From positions 5,740,001 through 5,804,000 of the forward strand of contig CP119325.1 in NCBI GenBank assembly GCA_029202525.1: DNA of 64,000 nt. Reading direction: 5' to 3'. Position numbers and translations under genes: made by a program. This DNA comes from Candidatus Pseudomonas phytovorans (lineage in GTDB: Bacteria > Pseudomonadota > Gammaproteobacteria > Pseudomonadales > Pseudomonadaceae). Of this stretch, positions 8,275-16,737 are shown in pieces (positions within the stretch are counted from its first letter, which is position 1; each line of letters opens with the position of its first letter). The notes beneath the pieces are model-generated. The model did not search any database and had not been told where the DNA came from. It saw nothing but the letters and a program-made list of their open reading frames with translations.

Positions 8275-8397
8275 TCAATATGAAAAATTTCCATCCAAAT
8301 CCTGAACTTGCGACAGACGTCGCGATAGCAGGTAATTCAACGCCATGAAGTAGGATTCGCGCTTAATTTTCGTGTGAAAAATCCGCAGCCCCAGTGA
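8275..8397 (-). pseudogene. Possible 3' remnant of the gene upstream of the antitoxin-like ORF
   Basis: An open stretch of 40 codons with no start, reading SLGLRIFHTKIKRESYFMAL and continuing NYLLSRRLSQVQDLDG to a TGA. That TGA lies 10 bases before the ATG of the antitoxin-like gene, just ahead of its Shine-Dalgarno. A stop codon directly precedes the stretch. The composition looks coding, and the position is where a toxin gene would end in a toxin-first operon. The family was not recognised. Confidence 0.3.
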
Positions 8398-8640
8398 TTA
8401 ACGCTGGCCAAATGCCGCCTCAGATGGGAACCTTTACGCCCACGGAGACGTCCACTCCCCTGCAACCCGCTTCGGTTGGGGACTGGTTTCATCAGCATTT
8501 TCGGGCCCGACGGGGTTCGGCTCATGGCCTGATCGCAGCCTTCGGCTTGCATCTCGCTGCTACTCGCGAACACACCAACCGCCGCCAGGACTGGCCGGCA
8601 AAAAAGAAGTGTGCTCGCCGACAACACAAGGAGTCCGCCT
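8398..8640. other. Intergenic region, upstream of the osmoprotectant transporter operon
   Basis: No convincing gene was seen on either strand. It ends with the ribosome site AAGGAG seven to eight bases before the GTG start at 8641. It presumably holds the operon promoter, but no clear -35/-10 pair could be picked out. Confidence 0.4.
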
Positions 8641-9354
8641 GTGGCTAAACGCTACGGTAAAGGGCTGTTGGGATGCGCCACCGTGCTCGTCATCCTGGCC
8701 CTGCTGATCCACTGGATCGGCATCGACACGATCGCGCGTTATCGCGACGATCTTGGGTTCTACCTGCAAGCGCACCTGGTTCTGGTGCTGGCTTCGATGG
8801 CGTCGGCGTTGGCCGTGGGCATCCCGGCTGGCATTGCGCTCAGTCGACCGCACCGGGTCGACAAAGCCGAGCGCTTCATGCAGTTCTTCAACGTTGGCAA
8901 CACCATCCCTCCCCTGGCCGTCCTGGCCATCGCGCTCAGTATCCTGGGCATCGGCGCCGGGCCTGCGATCTTCGCGCTGTTCCTCGCCTCTCTCCTGCCC
9001 ATCGTGCGCAACACCTACGAAGGCCTGAAAAACGTCCCCGCCTCGCTCAAGGAAGCCGCCACCGGCATCGGCATGACCCCGCGCCAGCAACTCTGGCAGG
9101 TGGAACTGCCCAACGCCGTACCGATCATCGTCGGTGGTGTACGCGTGGCCCTGGCATTGAACGTAGGCACCGCGCCGCTGGCGTTTCTGATCGGTGCCAA
9201 CAGCCTGGGCAGCCTGATCTTCCCCGGCATCGCCCTGAACAACCAGCCACAGCTGCTGCTGGGTGCCGCCTGCACCGCGCTGCTGGCACTGGTGCTGGAC
9301 GCGGCGGTGAGTTTCTCCAGCAAGCGCTGGCTGGAACGTGGCCTGGCCCACTAA
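8641..9354 (+). CDS. Osmoprotectant ABC transporter permease (OpuCB/OsmU type)
   Basis: A 237-residue inner-membrane permease with several hydrophobic segments and the binding-protein-dependent permease loop (EAATGIGMTPRQQLWQVELP, then NAVPIIVGGVR). The motif NVGNTIPPLAVLAIALSILG is typical of OpuCB/OpuCD and YehW/YehY permeases for glycine betaine, choline or carnitine. The GTG start at 8641 was chosen for its AAGGAG ribosome site; an upstream start at 8611 is less likely. It is the first of four genes (permease, binding protein, permease, ATPase). The compatible-solute role is inferred from family. Confidence 0.87.
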   Translation: MAKRYGKGLLGCATVLVILALLIHWIGIDTIARYRDDLGFYLQAHLVLVLASMASALAVGIPAGIALSRPHRVDKAERFMQFFNVGNTIPPLAVLAIALSILGIGAGPAIFALFLASLLPIVRNTYEGLKNVPASLKEAATGIGMTPRQQLWQVELPNAVPIIVGGVRVALALNVGTAPLAFLIGANSLGSLIFPGIALNNQPQLLLGAACTALLALVLDAAVSFSSKRWLERGLAH

Positions 9355-9367
9355 GAATAGGGAACGT

Positions 9368-10282
9368 ATGAACAAGAGAATCGCCTTGCTGCTGGGCGCG
9401 GCCCTGCTGTTCGCAGGATTTGCCCAGGCAGTGGAAAAACCGCTGGTCCGCATTGGTGCGCGGGTGTTCACCGAACAGACCGTGCTCGCCGAAATCACAG
9501 CGCAATACCTGCGCGCCAACGGCTTCGACGTGCGTGTCACCACCGGCCTTGGCAGCAACATTGCGCGCCAGGCCCAGGAAACCGGCCAGCTCGACCTGAT
9601 GTGGGAATACACCGGCGTGTCGCTGGTGTCGTACAACCATATCGACGAGCGCATGCCCAGCGCCGAAGCCACCTTCGCCCGGGTGAAGGCGCTGGATGCA
9701 AAAAAGGACCTGGTCTGGCTGACCCCGTCGAAGTTCAGCAATACCTACGCGCTGGGGCTGCCCAAGCAGGTGGCCGAGGCCTACCCGCAAGTCAACACCA
9801 TCAGCGACCTCAACCAGGTACTGCGTGACGAAAGCCGGCGCAACCACCTGGTGGCACTGGACACCGAGTTCGCCAACCGCCCCGACGGCCTGGTCGGGCT
9901 GCGCGAAATGTACGGCTTGCCTCTGGACCGGCATAACATCCGCCAGATGGACGGTGGCCTGGTGTACACCGCCATGCGCAACAACCAGGTATTCGCCGGG
10001 CTGGTGTACACCACCGACGGCCGCCTGAGTGCGTTCAACCTCAAGCTGCTGGAAGACGACAAGCACTACTTCCCCGACTACACCGCAGCGCCCGTGGTGC
10101 GTAAAGCGGTGCTCGACGCCAACCCGCAGCTCGCCGGCCTGCTCAAGCCACTGGCCGAGCAGCTGGATGACGACACCATGCGCCAGCTCAACGCCAAGGT
10201 CGACGTCGAACACCAGAACCCGACCGCCGTGGCCGCCGCCTTCCTGCGTGAGCACCCACTGAACAGCGAGGGCCAGCCATGA
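9368..10282 (+). CDS. Osmoprotectant-binding periplasmic protein (OpuCC/OsmX/YehZ type)
   Basis: About 304 residues. The signal peptide is about residues 1-21 (MNKRIALLLGAALLFAGFAQA). The mature protein has the OpuAC-type fold: VRIGARVFTEQTVLAEITAQ, VTTGLGSNIARQAQETGQLD, MWEYTGVSL, and NRPDGLVGLREMYGL. Such proteins capture quaternary ammonium compounds in the periplasm. The gene lies 13 bases after the first permease and overlaps the second permease by four bases (ATGA), so the proteins are probably translationally coupled. Ligand identity cannot be read from sequence. Confidence 0.87.
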   Translation: MNKRIALLLGAALLFAGFAQAVEKPLVRIGARVFTEQTVLAEITAQYLRANGFDVRVTTGLGSNIARQAQETGQLDLMWEYTGVSLVSYNHIDERMPSAEATFARVKALDAKKDLVWLTPSKFSNTYALGLPKQVAEAYPQVNTISDLNQVLRDESRRNHLVALDTEFANRPDGLVGLREMYGLPLDRHNIRQMDGGLVYTAMRNNQVFAGLVYTTDGRLSAFNLKLLEDDKHYFPDYTAAPVVRKAVLDANPQLAGLLKPLAEQLDDDTMRQLNAKVDVEHQNPTAVAAAFLREHPLNSEGQP

Positions 10283-10932
10283 GCCTGATCGATACCTTCA
10301 ACCACCTGGACTGGGCCCAGGTGCTGCAACTGACCTGGCAGCACATCATGCTGGTGGGCATTGCCGTTAGCCTGGCCATCCTGGTTGGCGTGCCGCTGGG
10401 CATCCTGATGACCCGTTTCCCGACCCTCGCCGGCCCGCTGCAGGCCAGCGCAACGGTGCTGCTGACCATCCCCTCGATCGCCCTGTTCGGCCTGCTGCTG
10501 CCTTTCTACTCGAAGTTCGGTCAAGGCCTGGGACCACTCCCCGCGATCACGGCAGTGTTCCTGTACTCGCTGCTGCCGATCATGCGCAACACCTACCTGG
10601 CGCTGACCAACGTCGAGCCCGGCATCCGTGAAGCCGCGCGCGGCATTGGCATGACCTTCGGCCAGCGCCTGCGCATGGTCGAGCTGCCTATCGCGGTGCC
10701 GGTGATCCTCGCCGGCGTGCGCACTGCAGTGGTGATGAACATCGGCGTCATGACCATTGCCGCCACTATCGGCGCCGGTGGCCTGGGCGTACTCATTCTC
10801 ACCTCCATCAGCCGCAGCGACATGTCGATGCTGCTGGTCGGCGCCGTGCTGGTCAGCCTGCTGGCCATCATCGCCGACCTGCTCCTGCAAACCCTGCAAC
10901 GTGCCCTGACTCCAGAAGGACTGCGCCCATGA
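10279..10932 (+). CDS. Osmoprotectant ABC transporter permease, second subunit
   Basis: A 217-residue permease of the OpuCB/OpuCD family. It has about five or six membrane segments, with the cytoplasmic coupling loop REAARGIGMTFGQRLRMVEL. SIALFGLLLPFY and MNIGVMTIAATIGAGGLGVL are typical family stretches. It overlaps both neighbours by four bases (ATGA at each end), which argues for a tightly coupled transporter operon with the permease at 8641 as its partner in the membrane. Confidence 0.88.
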   Translation: MSLIDTFNHLDWAQVLQLTWQHIMLVGIAVSLAILVGVPLGILMTRFPTLAGPLQASATVLLTIPSIALFGLLLPFYSKFGQGLGPLPAITAVFLYSLLPIMRNTYLALTNVEPGIREAARGIGMTFGQRLRMVELPIAVPVILAGVRTAVVMNIGVMTIAATIGAGGLGVLILTSISRSDMSMLLVGAVLVSLLAIIADLLLQTLQRALTPEGLRP

Positions 10933-12086
10933 TCGAACTGAAGAACCTCAGCAAAACCTTCAACGTCAACGGCAAGGACGTCAAAGCCGTCGACGCGGTA
11001 AGCCTCACCGTCAACGAAGGGGAAATCTGCGTGTTCCTCGGCCCCTCGGGCTGCGGCAAAAGCACCACGCTGAAAATGATCAACCGCCTGATCACGCCGA
11101 CCTCGGGCCAGGTGTTCATCAATGGCGAAGACACCACGGGGCTGGACGAAGTGACCCTGCGCCGCCATATCGGTTATGTGATCCAGCAGATCGGCCTGTT
11201 CCCCAACATGACCATCGAAGAGAACATCACCGTGGTCCCGCGCCTGCTCGGCTGGGACAAGCAAAAGTGCCACGAACGTGCCCGCGAGCTGATGCACATG
11301 ATCAAGCTCGAACCCAAGCAATACCTGCAGCGCTACCCGCGCGAACTGTCGGGCGGCCAGCAACAGCGCATCGGCGTGATCCGCGCGCTGGCGGCAGAAG
11401 CGCCGGTACTGTTGATGGACGAGCCGTTCGGCGCGGTCGACCCGATCAACCGCGAAATGATCCAGAACGAGTTCTTCGAGATGCAGCGGGCGCTGAACAA
11501 GACCGTGATCATGGTCAGCCACGACATCGACGAGGCGATCAAGCTGGGCGACAAGATTGCCATCTTCCGTGCCGGTAAACTCTTGCAGCTGGACCATCCG
11601 GACACACTGCTGGCGCACCCGGTGGATGATTTCGTCAGCAACTTCGTTGGCCAGGACAGCACGCTCAAGCGCCTGTTGCTGGTGCGTGCCGAGGATGCGG
11701 CGGACAACGCCCCGTCGGTAAGCCCGGAAACGTCCGTGAGCGATGCCCTGGAGTTGCTGGATGAGCACGACCGCCGCTACGTGGTGGTGACCGATGCACA
11801 GAACAAGGCACTGGGTTATGTGCGCCGGCGTGACATGCACCGCCAGCAAGGTACCTGTGGCGACTTCCTGCGGCCGTTCAATGCCACGGCCTCGCATGAT
11901 GAGCATTTGCGCATCCTGCTGTCGCGCATGTACGAGTTCAACCGCGCTTGGTTGCCGGTGCTGGATGCCGAGCAGGTGTTTTTGGGCGAGGTGACACAGG
12001 AGTCGATTGCCGCTTACCTGAGTTCGGGGCGGTCTCGCGGGGCCAAGACCAGCATCGTCTCGCCGGCAGAGGCGGTGGTTTCCTAG
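10929..12086 (+). CDS. Osmoprotectant ABC transporter ATP-binding protein with CBS domains
   Basis: A 385-residue ATPase of the OpuCA/ProV class. The nucleotide-binding domain spans about residues 1-240 with Walker A GPSGCGKST, signature LSGGQQQRIGVIRA and Walker B LLMDEPFGAVDP. The C-terminal part (about 255-370) contains paired CBS sequences (SVSDALELLDEHDRRYVVVT; LRILLSRMYEFNRAWLPVLD). In this family the CBS region senses ionic strength or nucleotide and gates transport. It ends the four-gene operon and is followed by a REP inverted repeat that probably stops transcription. Confidence 0.9.
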   Translation: MIELKNLSKTFNVNGKDVKAVDAVSLTVNEGEICVFLGPSGCGKSTTLKMINRLITPTSGQVFINGEDTTGLDEVTLRRHIGYVIQQIGLFPNMTIEENITVVPRLLGWDKQKCHERARELMHMIKLEPKQYLQRYPRELSGGQQQRIGVIRALAAEAPVLLMDEPFGAVDPINREMIQNEFFEMQRALNKTVIMVSHDIDEAIKLGDKIAIFRAGKLLQLDHPDTLLAHPVDDFVSNFVGQDSTLKRLLLVRAEDAADNAPSVSPETSVSDALELLDEHDRRYVVVTDAQNKALGYVRRRDMHRQQGTCGDFLRPFNATASHDEHLRILLSRMYEFNRAWLPVLDAEQVFLGEVTQESIAAYLSSGRSRGAKTSIVSPAEAVVS

Positions 12087-12093
12087 AAAGCTG

Positions 12094-12214
12094 GGGGCGC
12101 TTTGCGCCCCATTCGCGGGACAAGCCCGCTCCCACAGGTACAGCGTCAATCTCAAGACTTGCGCTGTACCTGTGGGAGCGGGCTTGTCCCGCGAATGGGG
12201 CGCAAAGCGGCCCC
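12094..12214. repeat. Paired REP elements forming an inverted repeat
   Basis: Two inverted copies of the putida-type REP (ATTCGCGGGACAAGCCCGCT, then CCCACAGGTACAGCG, and its complement), each tipped by GGGGCGC/GCGCCCC. It separates the convergent ABC operon and fecA, and can fold as a long hairpin suitable for termination in both directions. Confidence 0.9.
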
Positions 12215-12226
12215 TGCGATCCCGGA

Positions 12227-14656
12227 TCAGAACCCTACGCTGGCCTGCACATAAAACGTCCGCGGCTCACCGACATACAAGCCGGAATTGTTGTCGCTGG
12301 AACGGGTGAAGTACTGTTTGTCGAACAGGTTCTTCACCCCCGCCGCCAACTTCAGGTTGGACATCTCTGGCCCGAACTCATACCCGCCACGGGCATGCCA
12401 GGTCACGTAACCCGGAATATCACCATACTGCCCATCCGCACTCGGGTCGGTGATGTAATCGCCATTGAAGCTGCCATCAGCATTGATCCCGGTCCCCGGT
12501 GCGCGCTGCTTGGACTGGGCATAGGCGTCCAGGTTCCAGGTCCAGCGGTTGACTGCGTAACGCACACCGGCCGTGGCCACCTGACGTGAATAGAACGGTA
12601 AGTCACGGCCCTTGAAGCCCGGAATCTCACCTTCATACGTTGCTCGGGTGAAGGTGTAGCCACCACTCACCGACAGCCCCTCCAGACGCGGGTCCAGCCC
12701 GACCAGGTCATAGCGCACCGAAGCCTCGATACCTTGGTGCTTGGTCGCTCCGAGGTTGGTCCAGCCCACATCGTTGCTGATGTACTGCAGTTCATCATCA
12801 AAGTCGATGTAGAACGCGGTCAGCTCACCGGCGAAGCCGCCATCGTCATAGCGCGTGCCGATTTCGTAGGTCTTGGCTTTTTCCGGCTCCAGGCCATTGG
12901 CCGTGCTGTTGCCGATACCGCCCTGGCCCAGCTGGAAATACTGCAGGCTGCCGAACGATGTTTCGTAGTTGGCGAACACTTTCCACGCATCGGAGATGTG
13001 GTACATCACGCTCAGCGCCGGCAACGGCTCGTTACTACTGATGCTGCGCTTTTTCTCCACCACCGGGCGGTTGTTGGCATCCAGCACCGGGCGGTCGCGC
13101 CAGTCGGTATTGATGTGCTCGAAGCGGATGCCCGGTGTGATGGTCCAGTTGCCCACATCAATCTTGTCGTCAATATAGTAGGCGCTGGCCTCGGTACCGC
13201 CGCTGCGGTCCTGGAACACGTGGCCGTCAGAGGTCGGGGTCACGGTCGGCACGTTGTCGATCAGCGCCAGGCGGGTCGACTGTTCACGCATCGCTTCCTT
13301 CAGGTAGCGGTAACCCACGCTGACTTCCTGAGTAGTGGGGCCGGCAAAGAAGATGCGTGACACCCGTGGCTCGATGGCGAAGGTGTGGTAGTTGCGCGGG
13401 TACGACGACAGGGTCTTCATGTCGCGCGCGGCAATGGCGCTGCCGCGGAAGCTGTCGGTGTAGTAAGTCAGCACTTCGAACTGGGTGGCATCGTCGAGCT
13501 GACGCTGCCACTTGAACGAAACGTCCTTGCGCCGACCAGAAAAGTAGTCGTAGTCGCGCACAGACTGATACGGGTTGCTGTCGTACTGGGCCTGGGTCAG
13601 GCCGCCGGGCATGTCGGCGCGGCCATCGTAGTAATGGAAGTTGAGCCAGAACTCATCAACGTCGGTAGGTGCCCAGTGGGTCTTGAGGATGACGTCGTCG
13701 ATGTCGTTGCCATTGTTGCTTTCACGGTAACCGTTGCCGTTGACACCGGTGTACAACAGCGCCACGCCCATGCCGTTATCCGCCGTACCGCCAACGAAGG
13801 CCGACTCGGTGTGTTTCCAGCCGCCGTGCTGGGAGGTTTCCAAAGTGGTGGACAGTTCCGCCGACGCCTTCTCCGGAATCGCCCGGGTGACGAAGTTGAT
13901 CACCCCACCCACGTTCTGCGGGCCATAGCGCACCGAGCCGGCCCCTCGCACCACGTCGATGCTGTCGAGGTTGCCCGAGGAAATCGGCGCCATCGATAAC
14001 TGTGGCTGGCCATACGGCGCGAAGGCAGCCGGAATACCGTCGATCAATACGGTGGAGCGCGGCGACAGGCGCGAGGTCAGGCCGCGCACGCCCACGTTCA
14101 ACGACAGGTCACTGCCGCCGGTGCCGTTGGAGTCCTGCACCTGCACACCCGGGATGCCGCGCAGTACATCGCGCACGTTCATCGCGCCCTTCTCCACCAT
14201 CGCCTCGCGGCGCACCACGGTGCGCGCGCCGGGGTGGTTCTGCACCACGCTCTGCTGCGCGTCGCCCAACCAGTCGCCGACCACCTTGATATCGGTGGGC
14301 GCCAGCTCCAGGCTACCGTTGCCCAGGTCAACGGTAGTCGGCAGCGGCTTTACCACGACGGTGTCCTGGGACATCTCGAAGGTCAGCCCACTGCCTTGCA
14401 ACAACTGTTGCAACGCTTGCACCGGCGCCAGGTTGCCAGACACCGCCGGGGCCTGTTTGCCAGCCACCAGTTCGGGGCTGAAAAACAGCTGCAGGTTGGT
14501 CTGCTGACCCAGCTGGTTCAGCGCCGAAGCCAGCGGTTGAGCCTGGATCTGGATGGAGTTGCCGGCCTGTGCGGCCTGGCTGTTGATGGCCACGGCACCG
14601 ACCGCCATGGCCAGCGCCAGGGCGCGAAAGCGTGGGAAAGACTTGTTGTTGTTCAC
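12227..14656 (-). CDS. fecA: TonB-dependent ferric citrate receptor/transducer
   Basis: An outer-membrane receptor of about 809 residues, very close in pattern to E. coli FecA. A signal peptide ends near NSQAAQA. The STN signalling domain follows (about 35-100), beginning IQIQAQPLASALNQLGQQTN, which talks to FecR in the periplasm. The plug domain carries VVGDWLGDA, RDVLRGIPGVQVQDSNGTGG, DGIPAAFAPYGQPQLS and RYGPQNVGGVINFVTRAIP, all diagnostic of FecA. The barrel ends TFYVQASVGF with terminal Phe. The GTG at 14656 has AGGAAG upstream; an ATG at 14692 is the alternative. It lies downstream of fecI-fecR and is presumably transcribed by the FecI sigma factor. Confidence 0.92.
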   Translation of the reverse strand: MNNNKSFPRFRALALAMAVGAVAINSQAAQAGNSIQIQAQPLASALNQLGQQTNLQLFFSPELVAGKQAPAVSGNLAPVQALQQLLQGSGLTFEMSQDTVVVKPLPTTVDLGNGSLELAPTDIKVVGDWLGDAQQSVVQNHPGARTVVRREAMVEKGAMNVRDVLRGIPGVQVQDSNGTGGSDLSLNVGVRGLTSRLSPRSTVLIDGIPAAFAPYGQPQLSMAPISSGNLDSIDVVRGAGSVRYGPQNVGGVINFVTRAIPEKASAELSTTLETSQHGGWKHTESAFVGGTADNGMGVALLYTGVNGNGYRESNNGNDIDDVILKTHWAPTDVDEFWLNFHYYDGRADMPGGLTQAQYDSNPYQSVRDYDYFSGRRKDVSFKWQRQLDDATQFEVLTYYTDSFRGSAIAARDMKTLSSYPRNYHTFAIEPRVSRIFFAGPTTQEVSVGYRYLKEAMREQSTRLALIDNVPTVTPTSDGHVFQDRSGGTEASAYYIDDKIDVGNWTITPGIRFEHINTDWRDRPVLDANNRPVVEKKRSISSNEPLPALSVMYHISDAWKVFANYETSFGSLQYFQLGQGGIGNSTANGLEPEKAKTYEIGTRYDDGGFAGELTAFYIDFDDELQYISNDVGWTNLGATKHQGIEASVRYDLVGLDPRLEGLSVSGGYTFTRATYEGEIPGFKGRDLPFYSRQVATAGVRYAVNRWTWNLDAYAQSKQRAPGTGINADGSFNGDYITDPSADGQYGDIPGYVTWHARGGYEFGPEMSNLKLAAGVKNLFDKQYFTRSSDNNSGLYVGEPRTFYVQASVGF

Positions 14657-14763
14657 GTCGTCGAGACTTCCTGAGTGCGGAATAAACGCCAACCGCGTGC
14701 AAATGGAAATGCTTGGCAGTTGCAGCTGGCGAGGAAGACGAACGAGCGAAAAAAAACCTGAAT

Positions 14764-15726
14764 CTATTTCGCGATTATTTCGCGCGAGCCGTCTTCATGG
14801 GCCTTGATGGCCACCGGCAGGATGCTCGGCAAGGCCCGTAACAGTGCGTCGGTGTCTTCGGTGCTGAAGGTGCTCGAAAGGCGCATCTGGGCGACTTTGC
14901 CTGGGGCTACGCGCAAGGGTTGGCTACGGTAGCGCGAGGCTTCGGCCACCACCTCGGCGAGGGTGGCGTTGTCAAACACCAGCTTGCCCTGGCGCCAGGC
15001 AGTCACGGCGGCGGTATTGACTGCATAGGGGGCGGTCACCCTGCCTTGTGCGTCTATATGCGTGCCCTGGCCGGCCGTGAGCTGCGCCAGCGCGTCACCC
15101 TTGCCCTGCACACGCACCGAGCCCTGTTCCACCGCCACCCGGGTGCTGGCCGGGTCCAGGCGTACGTCAAAGCGGGTACCGGTTACCGTCACACGGCCTT
15201 GGGCGGTGTCGACCACAAACGGCCTGTCACTGTCGTGGGCGACGCTGAACATCACCTCGCCGGCATTGAGGCGGATATGCCGCTGGCCGGCGCTGAAATC
15301 GACCTGCAGCTGTGTGCTGCCATTGAGTTCGAGGTGCGAGCCATCTGGGAGTTCGACCTGGCGGCGTTCATTGAAGGCCGTCTGCAAGCCCGCCTGGTGA
15401 TTCAGTTGCTGGTAGTGCCAGCCGCCCCAGCCCAAGCCCAACGCCACTACCGCGACAGTGGCAGCCAGGGCCTGATGTACGAAACGCCGACGTGGCAACT
15501 GCTGCACCGGGTCCGGCTGGCACAACGCTTCAAGGCGCTGGCGTGGGATGAAATCGGCGGCCTGCCATACGCGGCTGAGGTGTTCGTACTCGTCCCGATG
15601 CCGCTCGTCACTCGCCAACCAGGCCCGCAACTGTTTCTGCAGCCCGGCATCGCGCGGCGCATCCTGCACGCGGGCAAACCATGCGGCCGCCTGCTCGCGG
15701 ACGGTGTCGCTACCGTGCTGTTTCAT
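14764..15726 (-). CDS. fecR: FecR-type transmembrane sigma regulator
   Basis: About 320 residues. The N-terminal cytoplasmic DUF4880-type domain (REQAAAWFARVQDAPRDAGL) is followed by a single membrane segment near residues 80-103 (ALAATVAVVALGLGWGGWHY) and the periplasmic FecR domain (RQVELPDGSHLELNGSTQLQ; RPFVVDTAQGRVTVTGTRFD). FecR relays occupancy of FecA to the ECF sigma factor. The ATG at 15726 has AGGAG about nine bases upstream; ATGs at 15750 and 15747 also lie in frame, and the first overlaps the fecI stop (ATGA). Both are plausible starts. Confidence 0.9.
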   Translation of the reverse strand: MKQHGSDTVREQAAAWFARVQDAPRDAGLQKQLRAWLASDERHRDEYEHLSRVWQAADFIPRQRLEALCQPDPVQQLPRRRFVHQALAATVAVVALGLGWGGWHYQQLNHQAGLQTAFNERRQVELPDGSHLELNGSTQLQVDFSAGQRHIRLNAGEVMFSVAHDSDRPFVVDTAQGRVTVTGTRFDVRLDPASTRVAVEQGSVRVQGKGDALAQLTAGQGTHIDAQGRVTAPYAVNTAAVTAWRQGKLVFDNATLAEVVAEASRYRSQPLRVAPGKVAQMRLSSTFSTEDTDALLRALPSILPVAIKAHEDGSREIIAK

Positions 15727-15746
15727 CGAAAAGGTCTCCTGACTCA

Positions 15747-16244
15747 TCATGCCGACACATCCAGGTGCTCACGCAAGTGCCGCAGCGTGCGGATCATATA
15801 CTTTTCGACCATGTTCTTGCTCAACCCCATGCGCTCGGCGATCTCGGCCTGGGTCAGCCCTTCGAGCTTCTGCCAGATGAACACCTGCCGGCAGTTGAGC
15901 GGCAACTCGGCCAGCGCCCGCTCGACGCTGTCGGCCAACTCCAGCGCATGCACGTAGGCTTCCGGGTCACCACTGCCGGTTGTGCCCTCGTCGAAGGCTT
16001 CCAGCGCCAGGGCCTGGCGGCGGTCTTCGCGGCGAAAGCCGTCCACGGCAATGTTGCGTGCGGTCTGGTGCAGGTAGGCGCGCGGCTGCTCGACCTCGTC
16101 GCGCGGGTTTTCCAGTACCCGGACAAAGGCATCGTGGGTGAGGTCCTCGGCCTGCTGACGACTGCGCAGTTTGCGCGTCCAGGTGCCGATCAGCTCATGG
16201 TAATGGTCGAGGAAGCCTTTGTGTCCGGACACGGTCGGGGTCAT
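15747..16244 (-). CDS. fecI: ECF sigma factor, FecI type
   Basis: A 165-residue extracytoplasmic-function sigma factor. Region 2 is visible as AEDLTHDAFVRVLENPRDEV followed by PRAYLHQTARNIAVDGFRRE. Region 4 includes LPLNCRQVFIWQKLEGLTQA, EIAERMGLS and KNMVEKYMIRTLRHL, with the helix-turn-helix that reads the -35 element. In the Fec system it is held by FecR and released when ferric citrate binds FecA, then transcribes fecA. A Fur-box-like sequence lies just upstream. The sigma gene overlaps fecR by at least the stop codon. Confidence 0.92.
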   Translation of the reverse strand: MTPTVSGHKGFLDHYHELIGTWTRKLRSRQQAEDLTHDAFVRVLENPRDEVEQPRAYLHQTARNIAVDGFRREDRRQALALEAFDEGTTGSGDPEAYVHALELADSVERALAELPLNCRQVFIWQKLEGLTQAEIAERMGLSKNMVEKYMIRTLRHLREHLDVSA

Positions 16245-16263
16245 CAGGGAGGCGGATAAGGGT

Positions 16264-16282
16264 GCGAATAGTAATGTTTCTC
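16264..16282 (-). promoter_or_regulatory. Putative Fur box upstream of fecI
   Basis: On the minus strand the 19-mer GAGAAACATTACTATTCGC matches 11 of 19 positions of the Fur consensus GATAATGATAATCATTATC. It lies 20 bases before the fecI ATG, where a bound repressor would block initiation. The match is moderate. Confidence 0.5.
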
Positions 16283-16381
16283 ATCAAAACCAGCAAATCC
16301 GCCAGTCGGTAACAAAAATTTTATGCGGAATTTCCTGTACGTGAGTACCAGGAAAATGTGGCCATAAATATGAACACCTCT

Positions 16382-16457
16382 GGCCCCTTCGCGGGTAACC
16401 CCGCTCGCACAGAGAGCGCGAAAACCCTGTAGGAGCGGGTTTACCCGCGAAGGCCCC
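16382..16457. repeat. Paired REP elements forming an inverted repeat
   Basis: GGCCCCTTCGCGGGTAACCC..CGCTCGCACAG and the complement ctgtAGGAGCGGGTTTACCC..GCGAAGGCCCC. The putida-type core is recognisable with small differences between arms. It lies in the divergent fecI-speC interval. Confidence 0.85.
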
Positions 16458-16737
16458 AACACGGTCCATTCCACAATTTTTTACGCCTGAAACATCATGG
16501 GGAACATCAGGGCGTCACACGAGTCGGTTATTCAATGGCAGATCGTCGATCCGCGTCGATCACGCCCGGATTGCCTGTTGATTCTGCATTCTTCACGCCC
16601 TAAAGTGCGCGCCGAACGTCCATGCTGGAAACGATCCATCCGGCTCAAGTACTGAGTAGGCGAACCAAAGTGGGGATACGGAGGACGTTCAGTTTGCAGC
16701 CACTTATTTTTTCAGTTTGCCCATGGAGTCCCTGAGC
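16458..16737 (+). promoter_or_regulatory. Upstream/leader region of speC with a possible 37-codon upstream ORF
   Basis: Together with the REP pair and the Fur box this fills the 16245-16737 gap. An ORF starts with ATG at 16622 and ends with TGA at 16733-16735, two bases before the chosen speC start. It would encode MLETIHPAQVLSRRTKVGIR followed by 17 more residues ending SVCPWSP. There is no clear Shine-Dalgarno before its ATG. The ORF stop lies inside the speC ribosome-binding region, so translation of it would affect speC initiation. It may also be chance. Confidence 0.35.
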
